NCBI GenBank assembly: GCA_028873575.1
Contig: JAGWHY010000004.1
Coordinates: forward strand, 20,273 to 84,272
Reading direction: 5' to 3'
DNA: 64,000 bases
From: Acidobacteriota bacterium
GTDB taxonomy: Bacteria; Actinomycetota; Acidimicrobiia; Acidimicrobiales; RAAP-2
A model generated the notes under the pieces. It searched no databases. It saw only the letters and a list, made by a program, of their open reading frames with translations, and was not told the DNA's origin. This document shows, one piece after another, positions 51,036 to 61,588 of the stretch (the stretch's first letter is position 1; each line of letters begins with the position of its first letter). Both the position numbers and the translations under genes were made by a program.

Positions 51036-51580
51036 GACTCGGTGATCGTCACCGACTCGATGACGACGCGCTGGCGCGGCGCGCCCGAGGGCGAGCCCAC
51101 GTCGTTGATGGCCTGGACGACGTCGAGACCCTTCACGACTTTGCCGAAGAGCGCGTAGAGCGGCGGTAGCCGTACGCCGTCGGGGCCCGAGATGACGAAG
51201 AACTGCGAACCGTTGGTGTTGGGACCGGCGTTCGCCATAGCGAGGGAACCAATCTCGTAGCGACCCGGCTTGGGCAGCTCGTCGTCGAAGCGGTAGCCCG
51301 GTCCGCCGGCGCCGGTTCCGGTCGGGTCGCCACCTTGAAGGACGAAGCCGGGAATGACGCGGTGAAAGACGACGCCGTCGTAGTAGTGCCAGCGCGCGAG
51401 GAACACGAAACTGTTGACGGTATTCGGCGCGCCCAGGGGGTCCAGCGCGATCTCCAGTGTGCCCATCGAGGTCACCATCGTGGCGCCGTAGGTCTTGGCG
51501 GGGTCGATGATCATCGGCGGCGCCTCGTGGAACTTTTGGCGCTGCTCGCTCGAGCCGTCGGGGTTGGGTAGGTCGGTCAC
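51032..51580 (-). CDS. peptidyl-prolyl cis-trans isomerase, cyclophilin type
   Basis: 182 residues. Cyclophilin core with VVFHRVIPGFVLQGGDPTGTG (split by the limit: FHRVIPGFVLQGGDP), GSLAMANAGPNTNGSQFFV and YALFGKVVKGLDVV. No signal peptide, so probably cytoplasmic. The GTG at 51580 follows AAAGGACC; the open frame upstream has no conserved sequence. It lies 17 nt downstream of an FKBP-type isomerase gene on the same strand, making a two-foldase operon. Confidence 0.92.
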   Translation of the reverse strand: MTDLPNPDGSSEQRQKFHEAPPMIIDPAKTYGATMVTSMGTLEIALDPLGAPNTVNSFVFLARWHYYDGVVFHRVIPGFVLQGGDPTGTGAGGPGYRFDDELPKPGRYEIGSLAMANAGPNTNGSQFFVISGPDGVRLPPLYALFGKVVKGLDVVQAINDVGSPSGAPRQRVVIESVTITES

Positions 51581-51597
51581 GGGGGTCCTTTCGGGGG

Positions 51598-52266
51598 TTA
51601 GTTGATCTTCAAGAGGTCGACGACGAAGACCAACGTGTCGTTCTTCGCGATGCCCGAGCCGGGGGAGTTCGCGCCGTAGCCGAGGGCGGGGGGAATGATC
51701 ATTTCGCGTCGTCCGCCAACCTTCATCCCGACGAGGCCGTAGTCCCAACCGGGGATGACCTGACCGGCGCCGAGGGTGAAGCTGAAGGGTTGGCTCGTCC
51801 ACGAGGACTGGATGACCTTGTGCGTGGAGTACGTCGCGAGTACGTACTGCATCGTTAACTTGTCGCCGGCCTTCGCGGCCATGCCGGTGCCTTTAATAAG
51901 GTCCGAGACCTGCATCGCGGTCGGCGGCGCTCCCGAGGGCACGACCACGGTGGGGGCCTTACCGAAGGTCCCGGCCGGTGAGGGCTGGGCGACCGGCGCG
52001 AAGGTGACGGGCTTGGTCGCGGTCGTCGTGGTTGTCGCGGTCGTGGTGGTCGTGGTCGAACCCGCGGCGCTCGCGACGGTCGTCGTAGTCGTCGGCGAGG
52101 AGCTGCCCCCGGCGAAGAGCAGGGCGCCGGTCGCGATGACGGCCGCGGCCACGACGACCACGATCACCGTCCGACGAATCTGACGGCGGCGCTGGGCCTC
52201 TCGTTGCTGCTGCGCGAGCTTTTCGCGGCGCGCGGCCTTTTGACGTTCTCGTTTGCTGGTAGCCAT
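51598..52266 (-). CDS. membrane-anchored FKBP-type peptidyl-prolyl isomerase
   Basis: 222 residues: a basic helical cytoplasmic N-terminus, one helix (TVIVVVVAAAVIATGALLF), a Thr/Ala-rich low-complexity linker (about 60-90, with long Thr runs) and a C-terminal FKBP domain (AAKAGDKLTMQYVLATYST; GQVIPGWDYGLVGMKVGG; PPALGYGANSPG). It would act outside the cytoplasmic membrane. ATG at 52266 has a minus-strand TAAAGT 7 nt upstream. Divergent from lysC. Confidence 0.9.
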   Translation of the reverse strand: MATSKRERQKAARREKLAQQQREAQRRRQIRRTVIVVVVAAAVIATGALLFAGGSSSPTTTTTVASAAGSTTTTTTATTTTTATKPVTFAPVAQPSPAGTFGKAPTVVVPSGAPPTAMQVSDLIKGTGMAAKAGDKLTMQYVLATYSTHKVIQSSWTSQPFSFTLGAGQVIPGWDYGLVGMKVGGRREMIIPPALGYGANSPGSGIAKNDTLVFVVDLLKIN

Positions 52267-52273
52267 TCGCACG

Positions 52274-52279
52274 ACTTTA
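52274..52279 (-). promoter_or_regulatory. -10 hexamer for leaderless FKBP gene
   Basis: TAAAGT on the minus strand, 7 nt before the ATG at 52266. Confidence 0.4.
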
Positions 52280-52293
52280 GTGGTCGCCCCAAA

Positions 52294-52310
52294 GGCCGCC
52301 GTTGGCGGCC
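52294..52310. promoter_or_regulatory. inverted repeat in the FKBP/lysC divergent promoter
   Basis: GGCCGCC-GTT-GGCGGCC, perfect 7-bp arms, ending 2 nt before the lysC -10 (TAACTT, 52313-52318). Candidate operator; it lies in the -35 zone of lysC. Confidence 0.4.
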
Positions 52311-52312
52311 AC

Positions 52313-52318
52313 TAACTT
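52313..52318 (+). promoter_or_regulatory. -10 hexamer for leaderless lysC
   Basis: TAACTT, 7 nt upstream of the ATG at 52326, so a lysine-riboswitch leader is excluded. Confidence 0.4.
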
Positions 52319-52325
52319 GGTACGT

Positions 52326-55250
<2,925 letters not shown>

Positions 55251-55256
55251 GGCCCA

Positions 55257-55262
55257 AGGCTA
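55257..55262 (-). promoter_or_regulatory. -10 hexamer for leaderless phoU
   Basis: TAGCCT on the minus strand, 6 nt before the phoU GTG. No PHO-box repeat is visible beside it. Confidence 0.4.
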
Positions 55263-55313
55263 GTGGCGTGTCACGGGCTCTCTCTAGGGTGGTGAGGAGT
55301 AGGGAGGTACATC

Positions 55314-56636
55314 GTGGTCGTTCTCAGTGCACTGCTAGGTCTCGTCGTCGGTCTCGTGGTCGGGGGCGTGGTCGTGCACACGCGCGGTCGGTCCGTGCAC
55401 GACGACGCCGCGCGCGTCGCGGCGCAGCTCCTCGTGCGCGACAGCGAACTCGCGTTCGCTCACGAGACGATCACGCGACTGCGCGAGGAACACGCGAGCG
55501 CGCTCGCGCAGATGGAGACGGTCTTTGAAAACGTCTCGAACCGCGTCCTGCACACCACGGTGGCGCAGTTCAACGCCAGTCAGGAACAGGTGCAAAAAGA
55601 GCGCAGTGAAACGCTCGACCGCACGCTCTCGCCGCTCAAGCAGGCCCTCGAGGAGTACAAGCGCTCCCTCACCGAGTTCGACAAGCAGCACGTCGGCGCG
55701 CTCAGTGAAGTGAAACACCGGGCCGAGGAGCTCCTGGCCGAGCAGAAACGAACCCAAGACGAGACGCGCCGGCTCAACCAACTACTCGGACGCTCGGACC
55801 AACGCGGACGATGGGGCGAGATTCAACTCGCCAACATCCTGCAGGCCGCCGGACTGCAGCCGGGCATTGACTACGACCTCCAGGTTTCGGCGACCGCCGA
55901 GTCGGGCAAGACGCAGCGTCCCGACTGCGTGGTCAATATGCCTAACGGCTCACGCATCGCCGTCGACGCGAAGTTCCCCTTCGACGCCTTCGAGGCCGCG
56001 ACGGCCGCCACCGATCCCGCGGAGCGTCGTGAGCTCTACGCCAAGCACGCCCGCGACCTACGCGCGCACGTCAAGACCCTGCGCGAAAAGGCGTACTGGG
56101 CGGCGATCAAGCCGTCACCCGAGTTCGTCGCGTGCTTCGTGCCTAGTGACGTCGCGATCACCGCGGCCTTTGAGGCCGACGGTGAGCTCTACGCCCACGC
56201 GGCCAAAGAGAGGGTCCTCATCGTGGGACCGACGACGCTCTTGTCTTTGCTGTGGTCAGTCGCGGTCGTCATTGATCGGCACAAGTTGGCACTCAACGCC
56301 GAGGAGATTTACGTCCAGGCCGAGCGCCTCTTCGACCGCATTCGCCTGGTCGCCGAACCGGTCGACCGCATGGGTAAGGCGCTCGCGACCAGCGTGGAGC
56401 AGTACAACAAAATGGTCGACTCCTTCGAGAGTCGCCTACTGGTCACGGCTCGTCAGGTTCGCACCCTCGGTGGCGCGACCCACGCCAAGGACCTCCCCGA
56501 ACTCGCGGCCATCGAAAAGCTGACCCACCAACCCAATCGCGCCCTGTGGGGCGTCGCGGAGAACGCCCCCGAGCCCGGCGCCTCGGAGATCTTGTCGCTG
56601 GAGAGTCTCGAGGAGACCGATTTTCTCGACGAGTAA
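55314..56636 (+). CDS. rmuC: DNA recombination protein RmuC family
   Basis: 440 residues. One N-terminal helix (VVLSALLGLVVGLVVGGVVV), a long coiled coil (about 60-160), then the RmuC nuclease-like domain with GRWGEIQLANILQAAG, DCVVNMPNGSRIAVDAKFPF and FVPSDVAITAAFEAD. The VDAK motif fits the restriction-endonuclease fold. In E. coli RmuC limits inversions at short inverted repeats. GTG start follows GGGAGG at good spacing. Confidence 0.93.
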   Translation: MVVLSALLGLVVGLVVGGVVVHTRGRSVHDDAARVAAQLLVRDSELAFAHETITRLREEHASALAQMETVFENVSNRVLHTTVAQFNASQEQVQKERSETLDRTLSPLKQALEEYKRSLTEFDKQHVGALSEVKHRAEELLAEQKRTQDETRRLNQLLGRSDQRGRWGEIQLANILQAAGLQPGIDYDLQVSATAESGKTQRPDCVVNMPNGSRIAVDAKFPFDAFEAATAATDPAERRELYAKHARDLRAHVKTLREKAYWAAIKPSPEFVACFVPSDVAITAAFEADGELYAHAAKERVLIVGPTTLLSLLWSVAVVIDRHKLALNAEEIYVQAERLFDRIRLVAEPVDRMGKALATSVEQYNKMVDSFESRLLVTARQVRTLGGATHAKDLPELAAIEKLTHQPNRALWGVAENAPEPGASEILSLESLEETDFLDE

Positions 56637-56647
56637 GTTGGCTCCTC

Positions 56648-57646
56648 GTGGCCCGAACTCGCGCGCAACGACGGCGCCAAAGCGTGCTGTTAACGATCGC
56701 GTTGGTCGCGACGCTGTTGGCCCTGGTCTTCGCGCGCGACGTCTCGCGCGCCGCGCACCACGCCAGTGGCCCACGACGGAGCGAAAACCTCAGCTTCGCG
56801 GCCGGGGCGAACGCCCTATTGACGAGGGAAAATCAGTTCGATCAGCGCCTGGGGTACCTGCTCGCCCACGGCGCGACGCTGTCGCGACCGGTCTTCGCGG
56901 CGCGCCTGGCGCAGCTCAACGACGATCTCGTGACGTGGCCGACGGCCGCGAAGCTGTTGCGCCGACCCAACCTCACCCACGGCGTCAACGAGACGCTCTA
57001 CGACACGACGCTGCGCCGCGTGGCGGCCTACGAATCGCTGCTCGCGCAGGTGAGTGCGGCACTCACCTTGCCGTTTTCGACCGCGACGCCGTCTCAGCCG
57101 GACGCCTCGCCCGTGTCGATGTTGATCTCGAGCGCGGGGATCTGGAACCGAGCACGTTTCTCCCTTCGCCGCGAGCCGGGTCACGCGCGTCTCGACGCCC
57201 TCAGTAACGTCACCAGCGCGACCGCGAGCTCTTCGGCGCTGACCCAGTTGCGCCTCGCTCCGTCGCTGGCCGTCACGCGCGCCGTCTCGCTGTCGGCGTT
57301 GAGCGTGCGGCCGGCGGCTCTGCCGTCGACGCCCGGTGAAATGTTGTTACCGCCGGTGAACTCGTTCCAACTCGGGATTTCGGTGACTAACGGCGCCTAC
57401 GTCGATCAGGCGGTCACGTTGATCGTGCGTCTGGTGCCGCGTTCGTCGCGCCTCGGCGTCTACCAAGAGGTCCTGCACGCGACGCTCGGTCCCCTGCGGT
57501 CCTACGCCTTCGTGCCGAAGCCCCTCGCGAGCGTGGCCTCGGAACACGCGACCTTGACGATCCGACTCGTCGGTGCCCCGGGGGGCAGTGCTCTCACGCA
57601 CGTCGCGACCTACCAAGTCGTGCTCTCGCCGTCGGGCAACGGCTGA
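56648..57646 (+). CDS. membrane-anchored extracytoplasmic protein of unknown function
   Basis: 332 residues: basic N-terminus (ARTRAQRRRQ), one helix (VLLTIALVATLLALVFA), then an Ala/Leu-rich helical extracytoplasmic domain and a C-terminal beta-rich part (about 230-330: FQLGISVTNGAYVDQAVTL and LTIRLVGAPGG look Ig-like). No family recognised. GTG at 56648 is 8 nt after TAAGTT, which includes the rmuC stop. The genomic position is operon-like with rmuC, but a functional link is not evident. Confidence 0.6.
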   Translation: MARTRAQRRRQSVLLTIALVATLLALVFARDVSRAAHHASGPRRSENLSFAAGANALLTRENQFDQRLGYLLAHGATLSRPVFAARLAQLNDDLVTWPTAAKLLRRPNLTHGVNETLYDTTLRRVAAYESLLAQVSAALTLPFSTATPSQPDASPVSMLISSAGIWNRARFSLRREPGHARLDALSNVTSATASSSALTQLRLAPSLAVTRAVSLSALSVRPAALPSTPGEMLLPPVNSFQLGISVTNGAYVDQAVTLIVRLVPRSSRLGVYQEVLHATLGPLRSYAFVPKPLASVASEHATLTIRLVGAPGGSALTHVATYQVVLSPSGNG

Positions 57647-57708
57647 GTGGCCGGGTTACTCGCCAGTTGACCTACGATGTCCACGCCCCCACATTGAATC
57701 GAGGAATC

Positions 57709-58980
57709 GTGACCGAGTCCATTACCGTGACCGACAACCGCACCGGTGAGACCAAGGAAATTCCTATCGAAAACGGTGGCATCGCCGCGAAGGACTTCAC
57801 CAAGGCCGTCCCCGGCGTCTGGTTCTACGACCCGGGATTTATGGCGACCGCCGCCGCGGAGTCGGCCATTACGTACCTCGACGGTGAAGCCGGCATCCTG
57901 CGCTACCGGGGTTATCCCATTGAGCAACTCGCCGAGAAGTCGACCTACCTCGAGGTGGCCTACCTGTTGTTGCACGGCGAACTGCCGACGGCCGACGAGT
58001 TCGCCCTCTGGGAGAAGGAAGTCACGTACCACACGTACATTCACGAGAACGTCCGTAAGCGCTTCCTCGAAGGTTTCAACTACGACGCGCACCCGATGGG
58101 CATGTTGGTCTCGGCGATCGCCGCGTTGTCGACCTACTACAAGGACGCGAAGAATCTCGACGACACCGAAACGCTGCGTAAGCAGATTGTGCGCCTGATC
58201 GCGAAGATGCCGACCCTGGCCGCCGCGGCGCACCGCTTTTCCGTCGGCATGCCCTTCGTCTACCCCGACAACTCACTGGGCTACACCCAGAACTTCCTCT
58301 CGATGATGTGGAAGGTCGCCGAGCCGCGCTACGAGGCCGACCCGATCTTGGCCCGCGCGCTCGACGTGTTGTTCATCTTGCACGCCGACCACGAGCAGAA
58401 CTGCGGCACGACCGCGATGCGCGTGGTGGGCAGCTCCCACGGTGACCCGTACGTCGCCACCGCGGCCGCGACCGCCGCGCTCTACGGGCCGCGTCACGGC
58501 GGCGCGAACGAGGCCGTCTTGAAGATGCTCGCGAAGATTGGTTCGATCGAGAACGTGCCGGCCTACGTGGAGACCGTCAAGTCCGGGAAGGCGCTGCTCG
58601 AGGGCTTTGGTCACCGGGTGTACAAGAACTACGACCCGCGCGCGAAGATCATCAAAAAGACGGCCGACGACGTCTTCAAAGTCACCGGCAAGAACCCCCT
58701 GCTCGACATCGCCCTCAAGCTCGAAGAGATCGCCCTCAAGGACGACTACTTCATCTCACGGCGTCTCTACCCGAACGTCGACTTCTACTCGGGGCTGATC
58801 TACCAGGCCATGGGCTTTCCGCCCGAGATGTTCACCGTGCTCTTCGCGATTCCGCGCACCTCGGGCTGGCTCGCGCACTTCCAAGAACTGCTCGACCAGG
58901 ACATGAAGATCGCACGCCCGCGTCAGCTCTACGTCGGTAAGGACCAGCGCGACTTCGTGCCGATGGCCCAGCGCGGTTAG
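57709..58980 (+). CDS. gltA: citrate synthase
   Basis: 423 residues, type II citrate synthase. Catalytic residues: His in LYGPRHGGANEAVLKML, His in GFGHRVYKNYDPRA, and Asp in the conserved LDIALKLEE-YP-NVDFYSGLIY region. N-terminal zinc-free beta domain (IENGGIAAKDF; GILRYRGYPIEQLAEKS). GTG at 57709 with GAGG upstream is preferred to a TTG at 57667. It condenses oxaloacetate with acetyl-CoA and links the TCA cycle with the ethylmalonyl-CoA genes. Confidence 0.96.
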   Translation: MTESITVTDNRTGETKEIPIENGGIAAKDFTKAVPGVWFYDPGFMATAAAESAITYLDGEAGILRYRGYPIEQLAEKSTYLEVAYLLLHGELPTADEFALWEKEVTYHTYIHENVRKRFLEGFNYDAHPMGMLVSAIAALSTYYKDAKNLDDTETLRKQIVRLIAKMPTLAAAAHRFSVGMPFVYPDNSLGYTQNFLSMMWKVAEPRYEADPILARALDVLFILHADHEQNCGTTAMRVVGSSHGDPYVATAAATAALYGPRHGGANEAVLKMLAKIGSIENVPAYVETVKSGKALLEGFGHRVYKNYDPRAKIIKKTADDVFKVTGKNPLLDIALKLEEIALKDDYFISRRLYPNVDFYSGLIYQAMGFPPEMFTVLFAIPRTSGWLAHFQELLDQDMKIARPRQLYVGKDQRDFVPMAQRG

Positions 58981-59441
58981 CTCGCGAGCGCCTGGCGCAA
59001 CTGCTCGGCGTGGTCGCGCGGGTGCGCGGTGTAGATGTGGAGCCACAGGTCCAAGGTGTAGCGACCCGATTCGGAGTGCTCGCCGTAACGCGCAAGGTCG
59101 CGCTCCTGGAGTCGACGAAGTACGTCGAGCGTTGCTCGACGTACCGCGCGAAAGACGTCCATGGCGTGCTCCACGGGGAGCTGCTCGTAGCCCAGCGTGT
59201 GGTTAGACGCCCAGGCCCCCTCGTCGTAGCCCTGGATGAGCGAGCCGGTGGGTTCGGCGATGAGCCGACGTAGTCGCAGGTAGCTCTGGGTCTCAGAGTC
59301 GGCGAGGTGGTGGATAATCTGGCGCGCGCTCCACGACCCTTCGGCGTGGCGATCGAGGCGTTCAAAGGTCACCTCGTCGAAGACGCGCAATACTTCGTGG
59401 GTGGCCGCTTCGTAGTCGTTGACTCGAGACTGTAGGTTCAC
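58977..59441 (-). CDS. DinB-family protein
   Basis: 154 residues, four-helix DinB/YfiT-like bundle. Putative metal His residues lie in QIIHHLADSETQ and in TAHPRDHAEQLRQ. Related proteins are thiol-dependent (bacillithiol/mycothiol) S-transferases or of unknown function. GTG at 59441 has AGAAGGAG upstream; it overlaps the tesB stop, so the pair is co-translated. 3' end overlaps gltA by 4 nt. Confidence 0.8.
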   Translation of the reverse strand: MNLQSRVNDYEAATHEVLRVFDEVTFERLDRHAEGSWSARQIIHHLADSETQSYLRLRRLIAEPTGSLIQGYDEGAWASNHTLGYEQLPVEHAMDVFRAVRRATLDVLRRLQERDLARYGEHSESGRYTLDLWLHIYTAHPRDHAEQLRQALAS

Positions 59442-60298
59442 GTGGTCACTCCTTCTCGCAGTACGCGGGTTAGCCCTTCTTGAACCATCGAGACCTTGAG
59501 TTCGCCGTTCTGGGCGAAGAGAAAGCCTCGAGCGAGTCCGCGTCCGCCGTGGGCGATAGGCGAGTCGGTGTCGTAGAGCAGCCACTCGTCGGCGCGGAGG
59601 TCCCGGTGAAACCACATGCAGTGGTCCAGGCTCGCGCCCATGAACGAGCCGTCGTCCCAGCGAATCGAGTGCGGCGCGAGGATGGCGTCGAAGAGACTCA
59701 TGTCACTGGCGTAGGTGACGACGCACGCGTGCAGGAGCGGGTCGTCGGGCAACGCGCCGTCGGCCTTGATCCACAGGCGCTGGTAGGGCTCCTTGGCGCG
59801 CTTCGGGCTCCAGGGCACCTCACCGACGAAGCGCTGGTCGATCGGGTGTTGACGCTTAAACCACTCGTCGACGTCGCCGAACTCGAGTTGCACGCGCTCG
59901 AAGAGTGGCGCGATGGTCTCGGGGCCGGGCACCTCGGGCATCGTGACCTGGTGCTCGAGACTGACCTCGTCGTCGTGGAAGCTGGACTGCATGTTGTAAA
60001 TCGCGCGGCCGTGCTGGATGGCGACCACGCGTCGGGTGGTGAAGCTCTTGCCGTCGCGGATTCGGTCGACCTCGTAGAGAATCGGCGTCGTGGGGTCCCC
60101 GGGGCGCAAGAAGTACGAGTGCAGTGAGTGCACGCGGCCGTGCTGGACCGTGCGACCCGCCGCCATCAGGGCTTGCGCGGCGACTTGCCCGCCGAAGGTG
60201 CGCTGGCGCTCCTCGGCCGGGTGGCGGCCTCGGTAGGTATTGACCTCAATGGTTTCGAGGTCCAGCAAGTCGACCAGGAACTCGAGGGCTTCACTCAT
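59438..60298 (-). CDS. tesB: acyl-CoA thioesterase II
   Basis: 286 residues, double hot dog. TesB landmarks are NTYRGRHPAEERQRTFGGQV, VHSLHSYFLRPGDPTTPILY and, in the second half, ASLDHCMWFHRDLRADEWLLY. Family catalytic Asp/Thr/Gln positions appear kept (ASLDHCMWFH; FGGQVAAQAL). Hydrolyses medium/long acyl-CoA. ATG at 60298. Confidence 0.93.
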   Translation of the reverse strand: MSEALEFLVDLLDLETIEVNTYRGRHPAEERQRTFGGQVAAQALMAAGRTVQHGRVHSLHSYFLRPGDPTTPILYEVDRIRDGKSFTTRRVVAIQHGRAIYNMQSSFHDDEVSLEHQVTMPEVPGPETIAPLFERVQLEFGDVDEWFKRQHPIDQRFVGEVPWSPKRAKEPYQRLWIKADGALPDDPLLHACVVTYASDMSLFDAILAPHSIRWDDGSFMGASLDHCMWFHRDLRADEWLLYDTDSPIAHGGRGLARGFLFAQNGELKVSMVQEGLTRVLREGVTT

Positions 60299-60351
60299 GG
60301 CCCCATTCTGACATTCCGGGCGGTGGTCTCCTCGGGTTCGGGGTGCGTCGG

Positions 60352-60357
60352 TAGACT
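60352..60357 (+). promoter_or_regulatory. -10 hexamer for leaderless gtrA-like gene
   Basis: TAGACT, 7 nt upstream of the ATG at 60365, the same arrangement as ctaB and asd. Confidence 0.45.
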
Positions 60358-60364
60358 GGGGGGA

Positions 60365-60871
60365 ATGCGCGACCGTCTTCAGTCACTCGTCGTGTGGTCG
60401 CAGACCCACCGTGGTCGCAAGCTCGTGCGCTTCACGTTGACCTCGGCGATTACGACGGTGGTCTCGTTTGGGTCGATCGCGGTTCTCTACGGTTTTCGCA
60501 TTATTCCTGGCGTCATGTGGTCAACCCTCGCGGGCAACCTGATTGGTACGCTCCCGGCCTACAACCTCAATCGTCGCTGGACGTGGGGTAAGCGGGGCCG
60601 TAGTCACTTCCGCCAAGAGATCGTGCCGTTTTGGATGATGTCGATGCTCGGCATCGCCTTCTCCCAGCTCGGCGCGTGGTGGGCCAAGCACGAGGTCCAC
60701 TCACACTCGTGGAGTCACCTGGCCAACACGGCCTTGGTGACGGGCACCAACCTGCTGTGCTTCGGCGTCTTTTGGGTGTTGAAGCTCTTCGTCTTTAACC
60801 GCATCTTCCAGATTCACACGCTCGAGGACATTGAAGAGCACCTCGAAATTGAAGAGGGCCTCAAGAGCTAG
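60365..60871 (+). CDS. GtrA-like membrane protein
   Basis: 168 residues, four helices. RFTLTSAITTVVSFGSIAV and the conserved GNLIGTLPAYNLNRRWTWG are GtrA/DPMS features; a charged C-terminal tail (TLEDIEEHLEIEEG) follows. GtrA proteins are proposed to flip polyprenyl-phosphate sugars, which would suit the MptB-type mannosyltransferase encoded 0.7 kb downstream. Convergent with yajQ. Confidence 0.85.
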   Translation: MRDRLQSLVVWSQTHRGRKLVRFTLTSAITTVVSFGSIAVLYGFRIIPGVMWSTLAGNLIGTLPAYNLNRRWTWGKRGRSHFRQEIVPFWMMSMLGIAFSQLGAWWAKHEVHSHSWSHLANTALVTGTNLLCFGVFWVLKLFVFNRIFQIHTLEDIEEHLEIEEGLKS

Positions 60872-61356
60872 TCGCGGAAGTTCGTGAACTGCAGCGGCAC
60901 GTCGAGGTTCGCCTCTTTCATCTTGGTGATCACCTGTTGCAGGTCGTCACGCTGCTTGCCCGTGACGCGAACCTGATCACCCTGAATTGACGACGAGACG
61001 TTTTTCAGTCCCATCTCCTTGATCGCCTTATTGATCTGCTTACCCACGTCTTGGGTGATGCCGGCCTTCAGCGCCACCTTCTGGCGCGCCGAGCCGTGAC
61101 TGGCCTCTTCGATCTTGCCCGGATCGAGGGTCTTTAACGAGACCGAGCGCTTAACCATTTTTTCTTCGAGCAGTTGGTAGAGCGCGCGCAGGCGGTCCTC
61201 CGTGGAGGCCGAGAGCGCGAGTTCTTTTTCGGAGAACGTAATGGTGGCGTCGGTGCCCTTGAAGTCAAAGCGCGTCGAGGCTTCTCGGTTGGCTTGATCG
61301 ACCGCGTTGCGTACCTCTTGCAGGTCGACCTCGGAGACGATGTCAAAAGTCGGCAT
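60868..61356 (-). CDS. YajQ-family nucleotide-binding protein
   Basis: 162 residues, tandem ferredoxin-like YajQ. Typical start MPTFDIVSEVDLQEVRNAVD, then STRFDFKGTDATI and GLKNVSSSIQGDQVRVTGK and ending VPLQFTNFRD. Some members bind cyclic di-GMP; others nucleotide/RNA. Normal length. Convergent with the gtrA-like gene by 4 nt. Confidence 0.94.
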   Translation of the reverse strand: MPTFDIVSEVDLQEVRNAVDQANREASTRFDFKGTDATITFSEKELALSASTEDRLRALYQLLEEKMVKRSVSLKTLDPGKIEEASHGSARQKVALKAGITQDVGKQINKAIKEMGLKNVSSSIQGDQVRVTGKQRDDLQQVITKMKEANLDVPLQFTNFRD

Positions 61357-61420
61357 GACCTAAGCGTAGAGCGTGGTGGCGTTTGGCGACTGGGCGAAGC
61401 CACTCACTAGAATCGTCCAC

Positions 61421-61505
61421 GGGTCGGTGCCCGAGCGGCCAATGGGATCTGGCTGTAAACCAGACGGCTTTGCCTACGGGGGTTCAAATCCCTCCCGGCC
61501 CACCA
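61421..61505 (+). tRNA. tRNA-Tyr (GTA)
   Basis: Class II tRNA: acceptor GGGTCGG/CCGGCCC (one G-U), anticodon loop CTGTAAA (anticodon GTA), long variable arm, T arm GGGGG/CCCTC. The 3' CCA is encoded. Confidence 0.95.
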
Positions 61506-61588
61506 CGGTCAGTCACGCCTCAGCGCGACTGACCACGCCCAACGAGCGTTCGCACTACGGTGTCGTCGGGCGAGCACAAAGGAGAGAC

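Noticed and set aside
51990..52090. Possible simple-sequence repeat or CRISPR-like array in the FKBP gene
   Set aside because: It is an in-frame Thr/Ala-rich linker of ACG/ACC-type codons with no spacer structure.
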